This document shows, piece by piece, positions 21,826 through 31,299 of a DNA stretch of 64,000 nucleotides. The stretch's first letter is position 1, and each line of letters opens with the position of its first letter. This DNA comes from Vreelandella aquamarina (GTDB lineage Bacteria; Pseudomonadota; Gammaproteobacteria; Pseudomonadales; Halomonadaceae). The notes below the pieces were generated by a model that did not search any database, was not told the origin of the DNA, and saw only the letters and a list, made by a program, of their open reading frames with translations. Where the stretch lies: positions 19,912 to 83,911 of the forward strand of contig NZ_FODB01000007.1 in NCBI RefSeq assembly GCF_900110265.1, read 5' to 3'. The translations under genes and the position numbers were made by a program.

Positions 21826-23646
21826 TTAAGATTGACTTGCCAACCACCCCCGCCAGCCGCCAAATTCGGTGATGTCTTCAGCTTCACCGCCTTCATTTAG
21901 CGCCCCCGCGGTGCAGATAAAGCCACACTTCCAACTGCCGTCGGCAAGCTCCACCTGGCCTAAGCCGAGCGGGGCAGGAATGCCCGCTAAAAAGCTGCCC
22001 AGGGTTTCGATAGGCAAACGCCAAACTTCTACTTCAATGGCTTGGCCGGTGTCGTCGCGAAGCATCGCCGGGCGCTTTGGAGGCCCACCTGCCAGAGCAA
22101 AGAGCTTATAGCGCGGGGCGCTGTGGGTGGTGCTCACCAATACGCCACCCCGCTGTGTGAGCTGATGGTTAAGCGGCAGGCCTTTTAAGTGCGCACCGCA
22201 CACCACCAGCTCCATGCTGCCATCCTGGGCAGGAGCGGGTAGTTCCTCTAAAGGCGGGTGTGGAATGCTGGTTGCGCCTAACGGTAGCATTAGGCGCGCT
22301 TCAAGGGCGCGGGCGAGGGAGAGTAGCGTTAAGTCTGCAAATGCTGGCCCAAACAGCGTGACGCCCACCGGTAGGTCGCGCTCGCTAAATCCCACTGGCA
22401 CCGCCAGGGCGCTATAGTCGAGCAGGTTCATAAAGTTGGTCCAGGTACCCAGGCGGGAGTTAACACCGATAGGGTCCGCTGCCACCTCGGCCTTGCTTGG
22501 GTGAGTCACCGTTGTAGGCGTGAGCATCACATCCACCTGACTAATGAGTGCGTCGGCCTGGCGCTTATATTCAGCGAGTTTATAGCGCGCATCAAAGGCG
22601 TCTACTGCCAGCGGCGTTGCCCCACCCTGGGTGATTTGGAAAGTCACCGGGTGTACCGCATCCGGGTTGCTCTTCATTAGCTCACGAATAACATGGTAGC
22701 GTTCGGCCACCCAGGGGCCTTCATAAAGTAAGCGCGCAGCAGCCAGTAACGGCGAACAGTCCAGCTCGGCCTTTTCACCGCCCAGTGCTTCAAGCTCAGC
22801 AATTGCATGGTGCATGCCTTGGGTATAGGCCGCATCGGTTTGCCACTGGGATTCCAGTGGCACTCCAAAGCGAAACGTAGCGGGCGCTTTTCCGTAGCGT
22901 TTGCCGTGTACGGCAAAGTCATGCTGGCGCGACCAAGCGCACTCGGCATCATAGGCTGCGGTAATATCCAGCACCTTTGCGGCATCGTCAGCGGTCAGCG
23001 CAAACAGGCTAATGGTATCCAGTGTGGCGCAAGCGGGTACCACGCCCCGGGTGCTAAGCAGCCCCAAGCTCGGTTTAACTCCGTATAAGTTATGAAAGCA
23101 TGCAGGCACGCGGCCAGAGCCTGCCGTATCGGTGCCCAGTGCAAAACTGACCATGCCAGCGGCTGTAACCACCGCAGAGCCGCTGCTGGAGCCGCCAGGC
23201 ACCAGCGTTGGGTCGAAGGCATTGGCAGGGGTGCCATAAACTTCCAGCGCCCGCTCGCCTACCAGCCCGGTGGCGAACTGATCCAGATTGGTTTTACCCA
23301 TGGGAATAGCGCCCGCATCGATCAACTGCTGCACCACAAAAGCGTTTTCCGAGGGCGTGTAAGCATAGGCCGGGCTGCCCGCAGTGGTGGGTATCCCTGC
23401 GAGGTCGATGTTGTCTTTCAGCGCAAAGGGAATGCCGTAAAGCGGCAACGTTTCCGGTGACTCACCTTCTAGGCGCTGTAAATAGGGCGCCAACTGCTCG
23501 CGACTTAAGCGGGTAATCCAGGCGGGCTCTTTACCGTGGTTTTCGGCCGCTGCCAACAGCTGACTGATAAGATCAGAAGGGGTGAGTTTGCCGCTACGGT
23601 AGGCTGCATGCAGGCTGGCAATATCGAGTGCAATAGGAAGCGTCAT
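21826..23646 (-). CDS. atzF: Allophanate hydrolase
   Basis: 606 residues. Hydrolyses allophanate to ammonia and CO2, the last step of guanidine (or urea) carboxylase pathways. N-terminal amidase-signature domain: Lys77 in FALKDNIDLAGIPTT, the Ser cluster GGSSSGSA (151-158) and the probable nucleophile Ser177 in GTDTAGSGRVPAC. The C-terminal ~170 residues (from about 440) form the allophanate-hydrolase-specific domain, with ELVVCGAHLKGLPLNHQLT. Last gene of the guanidine operon, 14 bp after the unknown 238-residue gene; AAGGAATT precedes the ATG. Confidence 0.95.
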   Translation of the reverse strand: MTLPIALDIASLHAAYRSGKLTPSDLISQLLAAAENHGKEPAWITRLSREQLAPYLQRLEGESPETLPLYGIPFALKDNIDLAGIPTTAGSPAYAYTPSENAFVVQQLIDAGAIPMGKTNLDQFATGLVGERALEVYGTPANAFDPTLVPGGSSSGSAVVTAAGMVSFALGTDTAGSGRVPACFHNLYGVKPSLGLLSTRGVVPACATLDTISLFALTADDAAKVLDITAAYDAECAWSRQHDFAVHGKRYGKAPATFRFGVPLESQWQTDAAYTQGMHHAIAELEALGGEKAELDCSPLLAAARLLYEGPWVAERYHVIRELMKSNPDAVHPVTFQITQGGATPLAVDAFDARYKLAEYKRQADALISQVDVMLTPTTVTHPSKAEVAADPIGVNSRLGTWTNFMNLLDYSALAVPVGFSERDLPVGVTLFGPAFADLTLLSLARALEARLMLPLGATSIPHPPLEELPAPAQDGSMELVVCGAHLKGLPLNHQLTQRGGVLVSTTHSAPRYKLFALAGGPPKRPAMLRDDTGQAIEVEVWRLPIETLGSFLAGIPAPLGLGQVELADGSWKCGFICTAGALNEGGEAEDITEFGGWRGWLASQS

Positions 23647-23660
23647 AATAAATTCCTTAA

Positions 23661-24377
23661 TTAAATCGGTGTCACTAAAGAAGAATGAAGCCGGTTTGCT
23701 GCACTGTCATAAATCACTCCCTTCCGCCACGGCTGGGTAGATAGCACTACCCGCCAACCGTCTTGGCTACGCTCTAAGTAGTCAAAGCATAGGCTGGCGC
23801 GCCAGAGAAGAGCGCTGTCAGTTAAGCTATTGATTGGGGCGAATAGTGCGTCTGCATTATCTGCCCAAGGGCGAGGTGTGATTGCCATAGCGTGGTCGCC
23901 GATTTGCAGCCAGCGCAGTTGGCCCTGCGCGTCTTGAATTACGTCTTCAACGGCATCGTTGGAAAGCTGTTGCCAGTGCTCAACGTACTGATCGTGCGGA
24001 TGTCGCTCTTCTATAATGGTGCCGTCAATCCAGCGCAGTAGCCCTACATCCTTTTCCAGGCTAGGGCATAGATCCTGATAGCGATGCCAGGTGCATACCC
24101 CTAGCTCACTATCGATTTGGGTAATACCTGCAAAAGCAGTGAGTCTCGCCAGCCATTCAAGCTGGCGGCGGTTGCAGTCGTCTAAACCAGTGATGCCTGA
24201 AAAGTCAGGCGAGTCTGCAGGCAGGCGCAGGTCGGCATGCCAGTGCTTGCCCTGAAGCCAATAAACCTGAGTAGTGGTGTCGGTCTGTTGGTAGGGTGCT
24301 TTAGCGGGCTCATCGTAGAGCGTGCGCTGCCATACGCCACGAAATGCTTGAGGTGTGGCAGGTAAGCCGACGTTCAT
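23661..24377 (-). CDS. Unrecognised protein in the guanidine operon
   Basis: 238 residues, no signal peptide or membrane segment. It is rich in Trp and aromatic residues: FRGVWQRTLYDEP near residue 13, VYWLQGKHWHADLRLP near 38, CTWHRYQDLCPSLEKDVGLL near 110, then WIDGTIIEERHPHDQYVEHW and DYLERSQDGWRVVLSTQ. This suggests an all-beta, lipocalin-like fold binding a small molecule, which is inference from the pattern. I do not know a function. Its ATG overlaps the stop of the dioxygenase gene by 4 bp (ATGA), so the two are translated together; a joint role is likely. Confidence 0.7.
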   Translation of the reverse strand: MNVGLPATPQAFRGVWQRTLYDEPAKAPYQQTDTTTQVYWLQGKHWHADLRLPADSPDFSGITGLDDCNRRQLEWLARLTAFAGITQIDSELGVCTWHRYQDLCPSLEKDVGLLRWIDGTIIEERHPHDQYVEHWQQLSNDAVEDVIQDAQGQLRWLQIGDHAMAITPRPWADNADALFAPINSLTDSALLWRASLCFDYLERSQDGWRVVLSTQPWRKGVIYDSAANRLHSSLVTPI

Positions 24378-25438
24378 AAGGGGTCTTCCTTATGCTTACC
24401 ATGCTGGCCCAGACTACCCACTTCCCGGGCACCTTCGGGGAGCGCAATTTCACCCTTCGCCAAGCGCTCGCGCAGGTAGCGGAAGGTTTGGATGGTTTGG
24501 GCGAAGAGGTGGTCGCCTGCTTTTAGTGCTGAGTACCGGGCTTGTCCGTGGCGAGCGACCAGCTCGGGGAGTGGTTCGACCACGGTGTGGTAGTCACAGG
24601 CGAAAAACAGCGGGAACGAGTAGCGCTCCTCTTTCACTTTACGTACCCGATGGGAGGTGGCAACAAACTCGCCATTACTCCAGATCTCAAGCATATCGCC
24701 AATATTGACGATCAACGCGCCCTCCTTGAAAGGTACATCGATCCACTCGCCTTTCCCATTCATCACCTCAAGCCCTGGCGCGGTAGGCAGTAGCAGGGTA
24801 AAGCACTCGTAGTCAGTGTGGGCGCCGATGCCTTGGGCATCCTCAGCATTAGGGTTATAAGGGTAATGGATCAGGCGCAGCTGACTGGGCGGCTTATTGA
24901 CGTGCTGAAGCAGTTGCTGGGGAGCCAGCCCCAGCGCCATAGCAAAGCCGCCCATCAGTGCGCGCCCGACGTGGTACGCCGCGTCGTAATAAGCGGCCAC
25001 TGGCTCCTTGAAACCATCAAGGTTAGGCCAGGGGTTAGGGCCAAGCAGTGGCGTTCCGGCCAGCACGTCCGGGTCATCGCTAGGTAGCTCGAAAGCGAGG
25101 TCGAAAGCCTCTTTCATGTCGGGCTTGGCTGGGTCTGGCGATTCTTCGCCGGGCGGCACATAGCCGCGATGGTGATGGTAGAGGCCGATGTAGCGCTCCA
25201 TTTTGATCGCTTCAGACTGTGCGAAGAAACGCTTGGCCTGATGAATCAGGCCTTCGCGCAGTGAACCATCAATACCATGGCCCACCATTTGGAAAAAGCC
25301 CACGTCTCGGGCGGCGCGGCCCAGCTCAGCGGCGACCTCGCGGCGTGCCTGTTCATCCCCGTGCAGCAGGGGATGAATGTCGATAATGGGGATCTCCTGA
25401 AAGGCTGCTAAGCGTTGGTCTGCGGCAGACGTATTCAT
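24374..25438 (-). CDS. 2-oxoglutarate/Fe(II) dioxygenase, isopenicillin-N-synthase family
   Basis: 354 residues. N-terminal DIOX_N-type region (IPIIDIHPLLHGD, VGFFQMVGHGI) and C-terminal jelly-roll domain. Iron ligands are H207 and D209 (GAHTDYECFTLLL) and H263 (ATSHRV); R272 and S274 (RYSFPLF) should bind 2-oxoglutarate. The family includes ethylene-forming enzyme, 2-oxobutyrate oxidase-like proteins and plant/cyanobacterial enzymes that hydroxylate homoarginine and release guanidine. It sits between the guanidine carboxylase gene (4-bp overlap) and the unknown 238-residue gene (4-bp overlap), so an oxidation yielding or releasing guanidine is an attractive hypothesis. The substrate is not shown by the sequence. 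Confidence 0.88.
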   Translation of the reverse strand: MNTSAADQRLAAFQEIPIIDIHPLLHGDEQARREVAAELGRAARDVGFFQMVGHGIDGSLREGLIHQAKRFFAQSEAIKMERYIGLYHHHRGYVPPGEESPDPAKPDMKEAFDLAFELPSDDPDVLAGTPLLGPNPWPNLDGFKEPVAAYYDAAYHVGRALMGGFAMALGLAPQQLLQHVNKPPSQLRLIHYPYNPNAEDAQGIGAHTDYECFTLLLPTAPGLEVMNGKGEWIDVPFKEGALIVNIGDMLEIWSNGEFVATSHRVRKVKEERYSFPLFFACDYHTVVEPLPELVARHGQARYSALKAGDHLFAQTIQTFRYLRERLAKGEIALPEGAREVGSLGQHGKHKEDPL

Positions 25439-28400
25439 GCGTCAGCCTCCTCTTCTTGGGTGAGCACCACCAGAGGCTGGCCGGGTCCAATGGCTGCACC
25501 TTCTGCAAGCGGCAGCCTAGCAACACGCCCAGCGCAGTGGGCCGTGACCTCTACCTCCATTTTCATCGACTCCACCAGCGCCACCGGCTGACCGGCGTCT
25601 ACCTGCTCCCCCTCCTTGACCAGCAGTTTCCACAGGCTACCGGTCACTGGGCTTTCGATACCCAGTTCATTTTCGTCCAGAGTGTCGACTTCTGCGCTAG
25701 CTGGTGCTTGGTCTTCAAAGGTGAACTGGCCGTTGGCGCGCCAGGCTGCCATTTCTGCCTGGAAGGCGGCCTCGCGCTTAGTGCGAAATGCCTCGATGGC
25801 GTCGGCGTTTTTATCGATATCGGCTTGGTAGTCGGCCAGTTTGAAGCGGGCCGTTTCAATAGGCAGCTCGAAGCGCCCGTGGGGAAAGTCACGGCGAATT
25901 TGCTGTAGCTCTTCGTGGCTGACTTCATAAAAGCGAAGTTGATCAAAAAATCGCAGCAGCCAAGGGTTATTGAAGTACTGTGTGGTGCGGTAACGGTTCC
26001 ACATCTGCAGCGTGCGGCCAACGAACTGGTAGCCGCCGGGGCCTTCCATGCCATAAACGCATAAGTAGGCGCCGCCAATACCCACCGAGTTTTCCGCCGT
26101 CCAGGTACGGGCGGGGTTGTATTTGGTGGTGACCAAGCGGTGGCGCGGGTCGAGGGGTGTCGCGACGGGCGCCCCCAAATACACATCTCCTAAGCCCATC
26201 ACCAGATAACGGGCGTTGAAGACGATATCGCGCACTTGCTGTTCACTTTCAAGGGCGTTGATGCGACGAATAAAATCCAAATTACTGGGGCACCAGGGAG
26301 CATCTGGGCGTACGCTGCGCTGATACTTGTCGATAGCTTCCTGGCAGGCGGGGTCATCCCAGGAGAGCGGTAGATGCACGACCCGGGACTCTACTTCCAG
26401 TGATTCCACATCCACCAGCGCCTGCTCGGCTTGTTGTAGGTGGACAAGCAGATCGTCAAGGCTCAGCTCTAGCGGTTCGAAATGCACTTGCAGAGAACGT
26501 ATACCGGGCGTTAGCTCTCGAAGCCCTGTAAGCGGATGTTCACGCAGCCACAGCATCCAGGCGTGAACCCGGAACCGGAGGGCGATATCCAGCTCCATGG
26601 GGCCAAATTCGATCAGCAGGAAGTCATCTCCGGCACGGAGGTATACGACCCGTTCACCGGCCTCAGAGGCAGGTACATCTCGTAGAATCGGGCTAGCCCG
26701 CTCTGTGGTTAACGCAACGTTGGGGATAGGTGCTAGTGACGCGAGTTGAGTGAGTTGGCGCTCCTCTAAGTCGCGGGCGGTGGTGAGGGTTACCGGGACA
26801 AAGCGGACCTTGTCACCAGCGGTGAGTTGCCCCAGCTTCCAGCGTTCAGCGCGCACCACGGTGGCCGGGCAGACAAAGCCACCCAGTGACGGGCCGTCCG
26901 GTCCAAGAATGACCGGCATGTCGCCGGTAAAGTCGATAGTGCCAAAGGCGTAGGCGTTATCGTGAATATTGGAAGGGTGCAGGCCCGCTTCACCGCCATC
27001 TGCCCGTGCCCACTCTGGGCGTGGGCCAATTAGCCGTACACCGGTGCGGCTGGAGTTGTAGTGCACTTCCCAATCGTGGTCGAAGAAGCGTTCGATATCG
27101 CTATCAGTGAAAAAGTCTGGCGCGCCGTGGGGGCCATAAAGCACGGCAATTTCCGTCACGCTTTCGGAACCGTTGCCAATGGCGGGGGCTAGCGCGTTAT
27201 CCAGCGTGCGTGAGGGCGCAGGCATCAGCGTGGGCAGCTCCAGCATATCGCCGCTGCGCAGTGCCCGCCCGCCATGGCCGCCAAACTGGCCTAGAGTGAA
27301 GGTGCTGCGAGAGCCCAGATAGCGAGGGCATTCAATGCCGCCGCGCACTAGAAGATAAGCGCGTGCCCCAGCGGTGGCCTTGCCTAACGTAAGCGTGGCA
27401 CCGGCCGGCACATCAATGACTTCCCAGTGATTAATGGGGTTGCCATCCAGCGAGGCGGGCAACTTGGCGCCTGCTAGCACGACCTGTGTGGCCCGGTGAA
27501 AGCGCAGCGTGGGGCCCTGGAGGGTAATTTCTAGGCCAGCGGCATCCGTGGGATTGTCGAGCAGGCGATTGCCAAGGCGAAACGACCAGTCGTCAAACGG
27601 GCCGGAAGGCGGCACACCCACATCCCAGTGACCCTGGCGACCGGGAAAATCCTGAATTGTGGTGAGCGTGCCAGGGGCGATCACTTCCATGGCGGGAGGT
27701 GCCCACGCCAGGGTGGTAAGCCAGTGGGTGTCGATATCCGCCTGCTGAAAGCGTTCGGCACGCAGAACGTGGGCAAGCCAGCTACGGTTGGTGGCAATGC
27801 CATAAACGCTGGTGTTGTCCAGCGTATCCGCCAGCTGTGCCGTCGCCTGCTTGCGGCTTTCGGCATGCACCATCACTTTGGCTAGCATGGGGTCAAATAG
27901 CGGTGACACTTCCAGGCCTGCCTCAATGGCGTGGTCGATGCGCAGGCCGCTGGCTTCAGGAAAGATGACTTCCGTCAGTAGCCCGGCGCTGGGGCGAAAA
28001 TCGTGAGCAGGGTCTTCGGCGTACAGACGTGCCTGGACGGCGTGACCAGTGGGAGAGAGCGTCTGGGCAAGTGTTTCCAGGCGAGGGAGTTCTCCGGCGC
28101 CGAGCTTTACCATCCATTCGACGATATCGACGCCGTAGACCAGCTCGGTGACGCCGTGCTCCACCTGTAGGCGAGTATTAACCTCCAGAAAATAGAAAGC
28201 TTCACGCTCGGCGTCGTAAATGAACTCGACGGTTCCCGCGCTGCGGTAGTTGACCGCTTTGCCTAGTTGCACCGCCGTGGCGTGCAGTGATTGGCGCACG
28301 GCTTCGGGGAGGTTCGGGGCTGGGCACTCTTCTAGTACTTTTTGATGGCGGCGCTGGGTAGAGCAGTCTCGTTCACCGAGGGCGATAACACTGCCCTGGC

Positions 28401-29061
28401 CATCGCCAAACAGCTGTACTTCCAGATGGCGGGCACGTGCGATATAGGCTTCCAGGAAGACACCGCCATCGCCAAAGTTGCGCTCGCCAAGGCCTTTCAC
28501 TGACTCAAAGGCGCGTGCCAGCTCCGTGTGAGAGTGGCAGACCTGCATGCCGATGCCACCGCCACCAGCAGTGGATTTCAGCATGACCGGGTAGCCAATT
28601 CGTTCGGCGGCTTGCTTAGCGTCTTCGAGGGTCTCCAGCAGCTGTGATCCTGGCACCAGCGGTACGCCTGCCTTTTCGGCGAGTGCGCGGGCTTCGTGCT
28701 TGAGGCCAAACTGCTGTATCTGCTCGGCGGTGGGGCCTAGAAAGACGAGCCCGGCGGCATCGCAGGCGGTAATAAATCGCGTGTTTTCCGAGAGGAAGCC
28801 GTAGCCAGGATGGATGGCCTGGGCACCGCTTTGTTGGGCGATAGCGATCAGTTTGTCGATGTTCAGGTAGGTATCGCTAGCCGCCCCCTCACCGAGTGAG
28901 TAGGCCTCATCGGCTTGATGCACATAAGGGGCGTCGCGGTCGGCATCGGCGTACACCACCACGCTCCCCACACCTAAAGCTTTAAGCGTGCGTAGAATAC
29001 GGGTGGCAATCGCGCCGCGATTGGCAATCAGGACTTTGCTAAACGTTTTATGGATGGACAT
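25435..29061 (-). CDS. Guanidine carboxylase (biotin-dependent, urea carboxylase type)
   Basis: 1208 residues from the ATG at 29061 (MSIHKTFSKVLIANRGAIA); an upstream ATG at 29079 would add six. Domains: biotin carboxylase with ATP-grasp (1 to about 450; KSTAGGGGIGMQVCHS), carboxyltransferase halves related to KipA/KipI (about 465-790 and 790-1090), and a C-terminal biotinyl domain with biotin lysine in VESMKMEVEV. Commonly named urea carboxylase. Enzymes of this type under guanidine riboswitches and next to DUF1989 genes were shown elsewhere to prefer guanidine, producing carboxyguanidine. Two guanidine aptamers here support that. Allophanate hydrolase is a separate gene, not fused as in yeast. 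Confidence 0.92.
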   Translation of the reverse strand: MSIHKTFSKVLIANRGAIATRILRTLKALGVGSVVVYADADRDAPYVHQADEAYSLGEGAASDTYLNIDKLIAIAQQSGAQAIHPGYGFLSENTRFITACDAAGLVFLGPTAEQIQQFGLKHEARALAEKAGVPLVPGSQLLETLEDAKQAAERIGYPVMLKSTAGGGGIGMQVCHSHTELARAFESVKGLGERNFGDGGVFLEAYIARARHLEVQLFGDGQGSVIALGERDCSTQRRHQKVLEECPAPNLPEAVRQSLHATAVQLGKAVNYRSAGTVEFIYDAEREAFYFLEVNTRLQVEHGVTELVYGVDIVEWMVKLGAGELPRLETLAQTLSPTGHAVQARLYAEDPAHDFRPSAGLLTEVIFPEASGLRIDHAIEAGLEVSPLFDPMLAKVMVHAESRKQATAQLADTLDNTSVYGIATNRSWLAHVLRAERFQQADIDTHWLTTLAWAPPAMEVIAPGTLTTIQDFPGRQGHWDVGVPPSGPFDDWSFRLGNRLLDNPTDAAGLEITLQGPTLRFHRATQVVLAGAKLPASLDGNPINHWEVIDVPAGATLTLGKATAGARAYLLVRGGIECPRYLGSRSTFTLGQFGGHGGRALRSGDMLELPTLMPAPSRTLDNALAPAIGNGSESVTEIAVLYGPHGAPDFFTDSDIERFFDHDWEVHYNSSRTGVRLIGPRPEWARADGGEAGLHPSNIHDNAYAFGTIDFTGDMPVILGPDGPSLGGFVCPATVVRAERWKLGQLTAGDKVRFVPVTLTTARDLEERQLTQLASLAPIPNVALTTERASPILRDVPASEAGERVVYLRAGDDFLLIEFGPMELDIALRFRVHAWMLWLREHPLTGLRELTPGIRSLQVHFEPLELSLDDLLVHLQQAEQALVDVESLEVESRVVHLPLSWDDPACQEAIDKYQRSVRPDAPWCPSNLDFIRRINALESEQQVRDIVFNARYLVMGLGDVYLGAPVATPLDPRHRLVTTKYNPARTWTAENSVGIGGAYLCVYGMEGPGGYQFVGRTLQMWNRYRTTQYFNNPWLLRFFDQLRFYEVSHEELQQIRRDFPHGRFELPIETARFKLADYQADIDKNADAIEAFRTKREAAFQAEMAAWRANGQFTFEDQAPASAEVDTLDENELGIESPVTGSLWKLLVKEGEQVDAGQPVALVESMKMEVEVTAHCAGRVARLPLAEGAAIGPGQPLVVLTQEEEADA

Positions 29062-29065
29062 GGCA

Positions 29066-29126
29066 CTGCCTGCAAACAAAGGCGGGTCGTCCCGCAGGTT
29101 GTTTGGCCTTCTAGGGTCGTCCCTAG
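29066..29126 (-). promoter_or_regulatory. Guanidine-II (mini-ykkC) riboswitch candidate before the carboxylase gene
   Basis: On the minus strand two hairpins stand in the gap between the UAAP2-type gene and the carboxylase: CTAGGG-ACGA-CCCTAG (29126-29111) and GCGGG-ACGA-CCCGC (29095-29082), 15 nt apart. Twin stems with identical ACGR tetraloops and GGG/CCC closing pairs are the definition of the mini-ykkC motif, now guanidine-II. The carboxylase ribosome site GCAGGCAG (29073-29066) can pair with CCTGC (29098-29094), which overlaps the base of the second hairpin. Ligand-stabilised hairpins would therefore free the ribosome site. Translational control is inference from this overlap. Confidence 0.82.
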
Positions 29127-29136
29127 GGCGAATTAC

Positions 29137-29775
29137 TTAACCCCAAATCAGTAGCTCGATGGGCGTGGGGTTGTAGCCGTTGCAGGGGTTGTTGAGCTGA
29201 GGGCAGTTGGAGATCAGCACGATGACATCCATTTCTGCGACCATTTCCACATACTTGCCCGGTGCGGAGATACCGTCTTCAAACGTCAGCCCGCCGTCAG
29301 CGGTCACCGGTACGTTCATGAAGAAGTTGATGTTGTGGGTGATGTCCCGCTTGCTCAGGCCATACTCTGGGTGGTTGGCGATGGCCTGCATCCAGTTATC
29401 CCGGCAGGAGTGCATGTGGCGCTTTTCCAGGTCGTAGCGCACGGTGTTGCTTTCGCTGGCGCAGGCACCACCTAGGGTGTCGTGGCGGCCGCAGGTGTCG
29501 GCGGTGAGGGTAAGCATCGTGCGACCTTCGCTGGAGATCAGCTTGGAGCCCGTCGTGAGATAGACCGCTCCCTGTTCGCGAACGGTATCCATGGCGCTGT
29601 AGCGCTCGGCGGTGTCGTCGGCGCTGAAGAACAGCGTGTCAGCCGCTTGGTTGCCTTCCAGGTCTAAAATCCGCAAGGTTTGGCCCTGCTTCACGGTGCC
29701 AATATAGTGATCGCCCGCATTAACGGTAGTGCGGCTAAGCGCGTTTTCGGGGCGTAAGGTACTCTCGATAATCAT
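29137..29775 (-). CDS. DUF1989 carboxyguanidine deiminase subunit (UAAP2-like)
   Basis: 212 residues from the ATG at 29775 ([14 protein letters not shown]), chosen because AAGGGG precedes it and the longer frame to 29826 would overlap the neighbour. DUF1989 protein: [32 protein letters not shown] and the Cys/His-rich [20 protein letters not shown]. Long called urea carboxylase-associated protein; with its neighbour it forms the CgdAB carboxyguanidine deiminase, which turns carboxyguanidine into allophanate and ammonia. Which of the two letters applies I cannot tell. Lies 10 bp after the UAAP1-like gene and before the internal riboswitch. Confidence 0.88.
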   Translation of the reverse strand: MIIESTLRPENALSRTTVNAGDHYIGTVKQGQTLRILDLEGNQAADTLFFSADDTAERYSAMDTVREQGAVYLTTGSKLISSEGRTMLTLTADTCGRHDTLGGACASESNTVRYDLEKRHMHSCRDNWMQAIANHPEYGLSKRDITHNINFFMNVPVTADGGLTFEDGISAPGKYVEMVAEMDVIVLISNCPQLNNPCNGYNPTPIELLIWG

Positions 29776-29785
29776 GGTTTTCCCC

Positions 29786-30508
29786 TTAAAGGCCGAGGTG
29801 GTATAGGCGGTTATTGGCAAAGCCACGGGCGTTTTCTGGCCGTGAGCGGTAGCAAGGATCGTCCTCTGTTGGTGGCTCAGCCGTACCTAACGCGATATCG
29901 ACGCCACGGCGCGGGTAGTCAGTGGCAGGGTCCAGCGGGTGGGGGCAGGTATGCAACAACACTAGGGTATCCATCTCGAAGCGCAGCGTGACGCTGTTGC
30001 CCGGCTGGCAGTGGTTGCTGACATAGTGCAGCTTGCCTTCGTCATCGCTCTCGACGCGAGAGAACAGGTTGAGATTGGCAGCCATGTCTCGGCGGCTAAG
30101 CCCATACTTGGCGAGTTCGACCAGGAAGGCGTCGAAGCCGGTGCGCGTCCAGTCATTGTGGGCCTGCTGGTAGCTCACTGGCTGCCAGCCTTTGGCCAGC
30201 AGGTGTTGGGGCAGCAGGTTACCGCCAACGCTGTCGTGCCAGCCAAGGTCATCATGCGTGATCGAGGCAAAGATGCGGCCCATGTCCGAGTAAAGGCAGT
30301 GGCCTTGGGTCAGTTTGAACGTGTGCTGGCACTTCAAGGTGTCCGGCAGGTTTAAGCGCTCCAGCAGGTTTTCTGGGTTGTAGCAGAGTAATCCTACGTT
30401 GCTGTTGGCCTCCTGGGCGGTCAGGGTTAGTGTTGTGCCGCGACGTAGGCGGAGTGACCAGTGGTGCCCGCCGGGTAAATGAGTGGTGTAATCGGGCTGG
30501 CTATTCAT
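29786..30508 (-). CDS. DUF1989 carboxyguanidine deiminase subunit (UAAP1-like)
   Basis: 240 residues. Second DUF1989 protein: [38 protein letters not shown], then [20 protein letters not shown] and [20 protein letters not shown]. It is paralogous to the next gene (same order of DSVGGN/DTLGGA and NLF/NFF blocks), as expected for a heteromeric enzyme. Partner in carboxyguanidine deiminase (CgdAB). Its ATG overlaps the ATPase gene end by 4 bp. Confidence 0.88.
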   Translation of the reverse strand: MNSQPDYTTHLPGGHHWSLRLRRGTTLTLTAQEANSNVGLLCYNPENLLERLNLPDTLKCQHTFKLTQGHCLYSDMGRIFASITHDDLGWHDSVGGNLLPQHLLAKGWQPVSYQQAHNDWTRTGFDAFLVELAKYGLSRRDMAANLNLFSRVESDDEGKLHYVSNHCQPGNSVTLRFEMDTLVLLHTCPHPLDPATDYPRRGVDIALGTAEPPTEDDPCYRSRPENARGFANNRLYHLGL

Positions 30509-31299
30509 AGCAGCGTCTCCTGGGTGTGGGTTTTCAGTCCGCCCTGATGAAGTGCTTCCGTTAAGGCTGCCGTTGGACGGTCTCTCGAAATGGGCAGGTC
30601 ATAGGTAATGGTGGCGCCATAGGCTTCCGGGGCTTGAGGGTCGTGGCGGGTTTTGTCAAACACCCATAGCCGTGTGCCCAGCTCAAAGGCCTCTTTTAGG
30701 TCGTGGGTGATCATGAAGATGGTGAGCTGCTGCTCTTGCCAAAGTCGCGTGATTAATTCGTGCATGTCCTGGCGAATGCCGGGGTCCAGGGCACCAAATG
30801 GCTCATCCAGCAACAGCATGCGTGGCCGCATCATGAGCGCCTGGGCGATGGCTAGACGTTGCTGCATGCCGCCGGACAGCTCATGGGGATACTTATTAAG
30901 CGCGTGACTTAGGCCAACTTCTTCAATACGTGCTTGGGCTTTCTCAATCGCGTGCCGTTTGGCAGTGCCAAAACTTTTTCCAAGCAGCTTGGCACTATGC
31001 AGCTCATCGGCCATCATCACGTTGCCCAGCACAGTCAGGTGTGGAAAGACGGAATACTTCTGAAATACCACCCCTCGATCCGGGCCGGGTTCGTTAGGAA
31101 TGGGCTTACCATCTAGCAGAAGGTTGCCTTTTGAAATGGCTTCGGTGCCTAGCAGCATCTTTAAAAACGTGGTTTTACCGCAGCCAGAGGCACCTACCAG
31201 CGTGACAAATTCTCCTTGCTCGACGCTGAAATTAAGGTTCTCAAGCACGACGTGATGGCCGTAATGCTTTTCTAGGCGTTTGGCGGACAGTAGGCTCAT
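30505..31299 (-). CDS. ABC transporter ATPase of the guanidine operon
   Basis: 264 residues. Walker A GASGCGKTTFLKM, signature LSGGMQQRLAIAQAL, Walker B MLLLDEPFGALD, and the switch His in MITHDLKEAFEL. It belongs to the nitrate/taurine (NrtD/TauB/SsuB) import class. It energises uptake by the adjacent permease and binding protein. Overlaps the permease end by 4 bp and the UAAP1-like gene by 4 bp. Likely substrate guanidine or a guanidino compound, from the riboswitch and pathway context. Confidence 0.93.
   Translation of the reverse strand: MSLLSAKRLEKHYGHHVVLENLNFSVEQGEFVTLVGASGCGKTTFLKMLLGTEAISKGNLLLDGKPIPNEPGPDRGVVFQKYSVFPHLTVLGNVMMADELHSAKLLGKSFGTAKRHAIEKAQARIEEVGLSHALNKYPHELSGGMQQRLAIAQALMMRPRMLLLDEPFGALDPGIRQDMHELITRLWQEQQLTIFMITHDLKEAFELGTRLWVFDKTRHDPQAPEAYGATITYDLPISRDRPTAALTEALHQGGLKTHTQETLL

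Noticed and set aside
25435..29061. Annotation of the large biotin enzyme as urea carboxylase
   Set aside because: Two guanidine riboswitches and two DUF1989 (CgdAB-type) genes in the same operon fit guanidine carboxylase better; urea may still be a side substrate.
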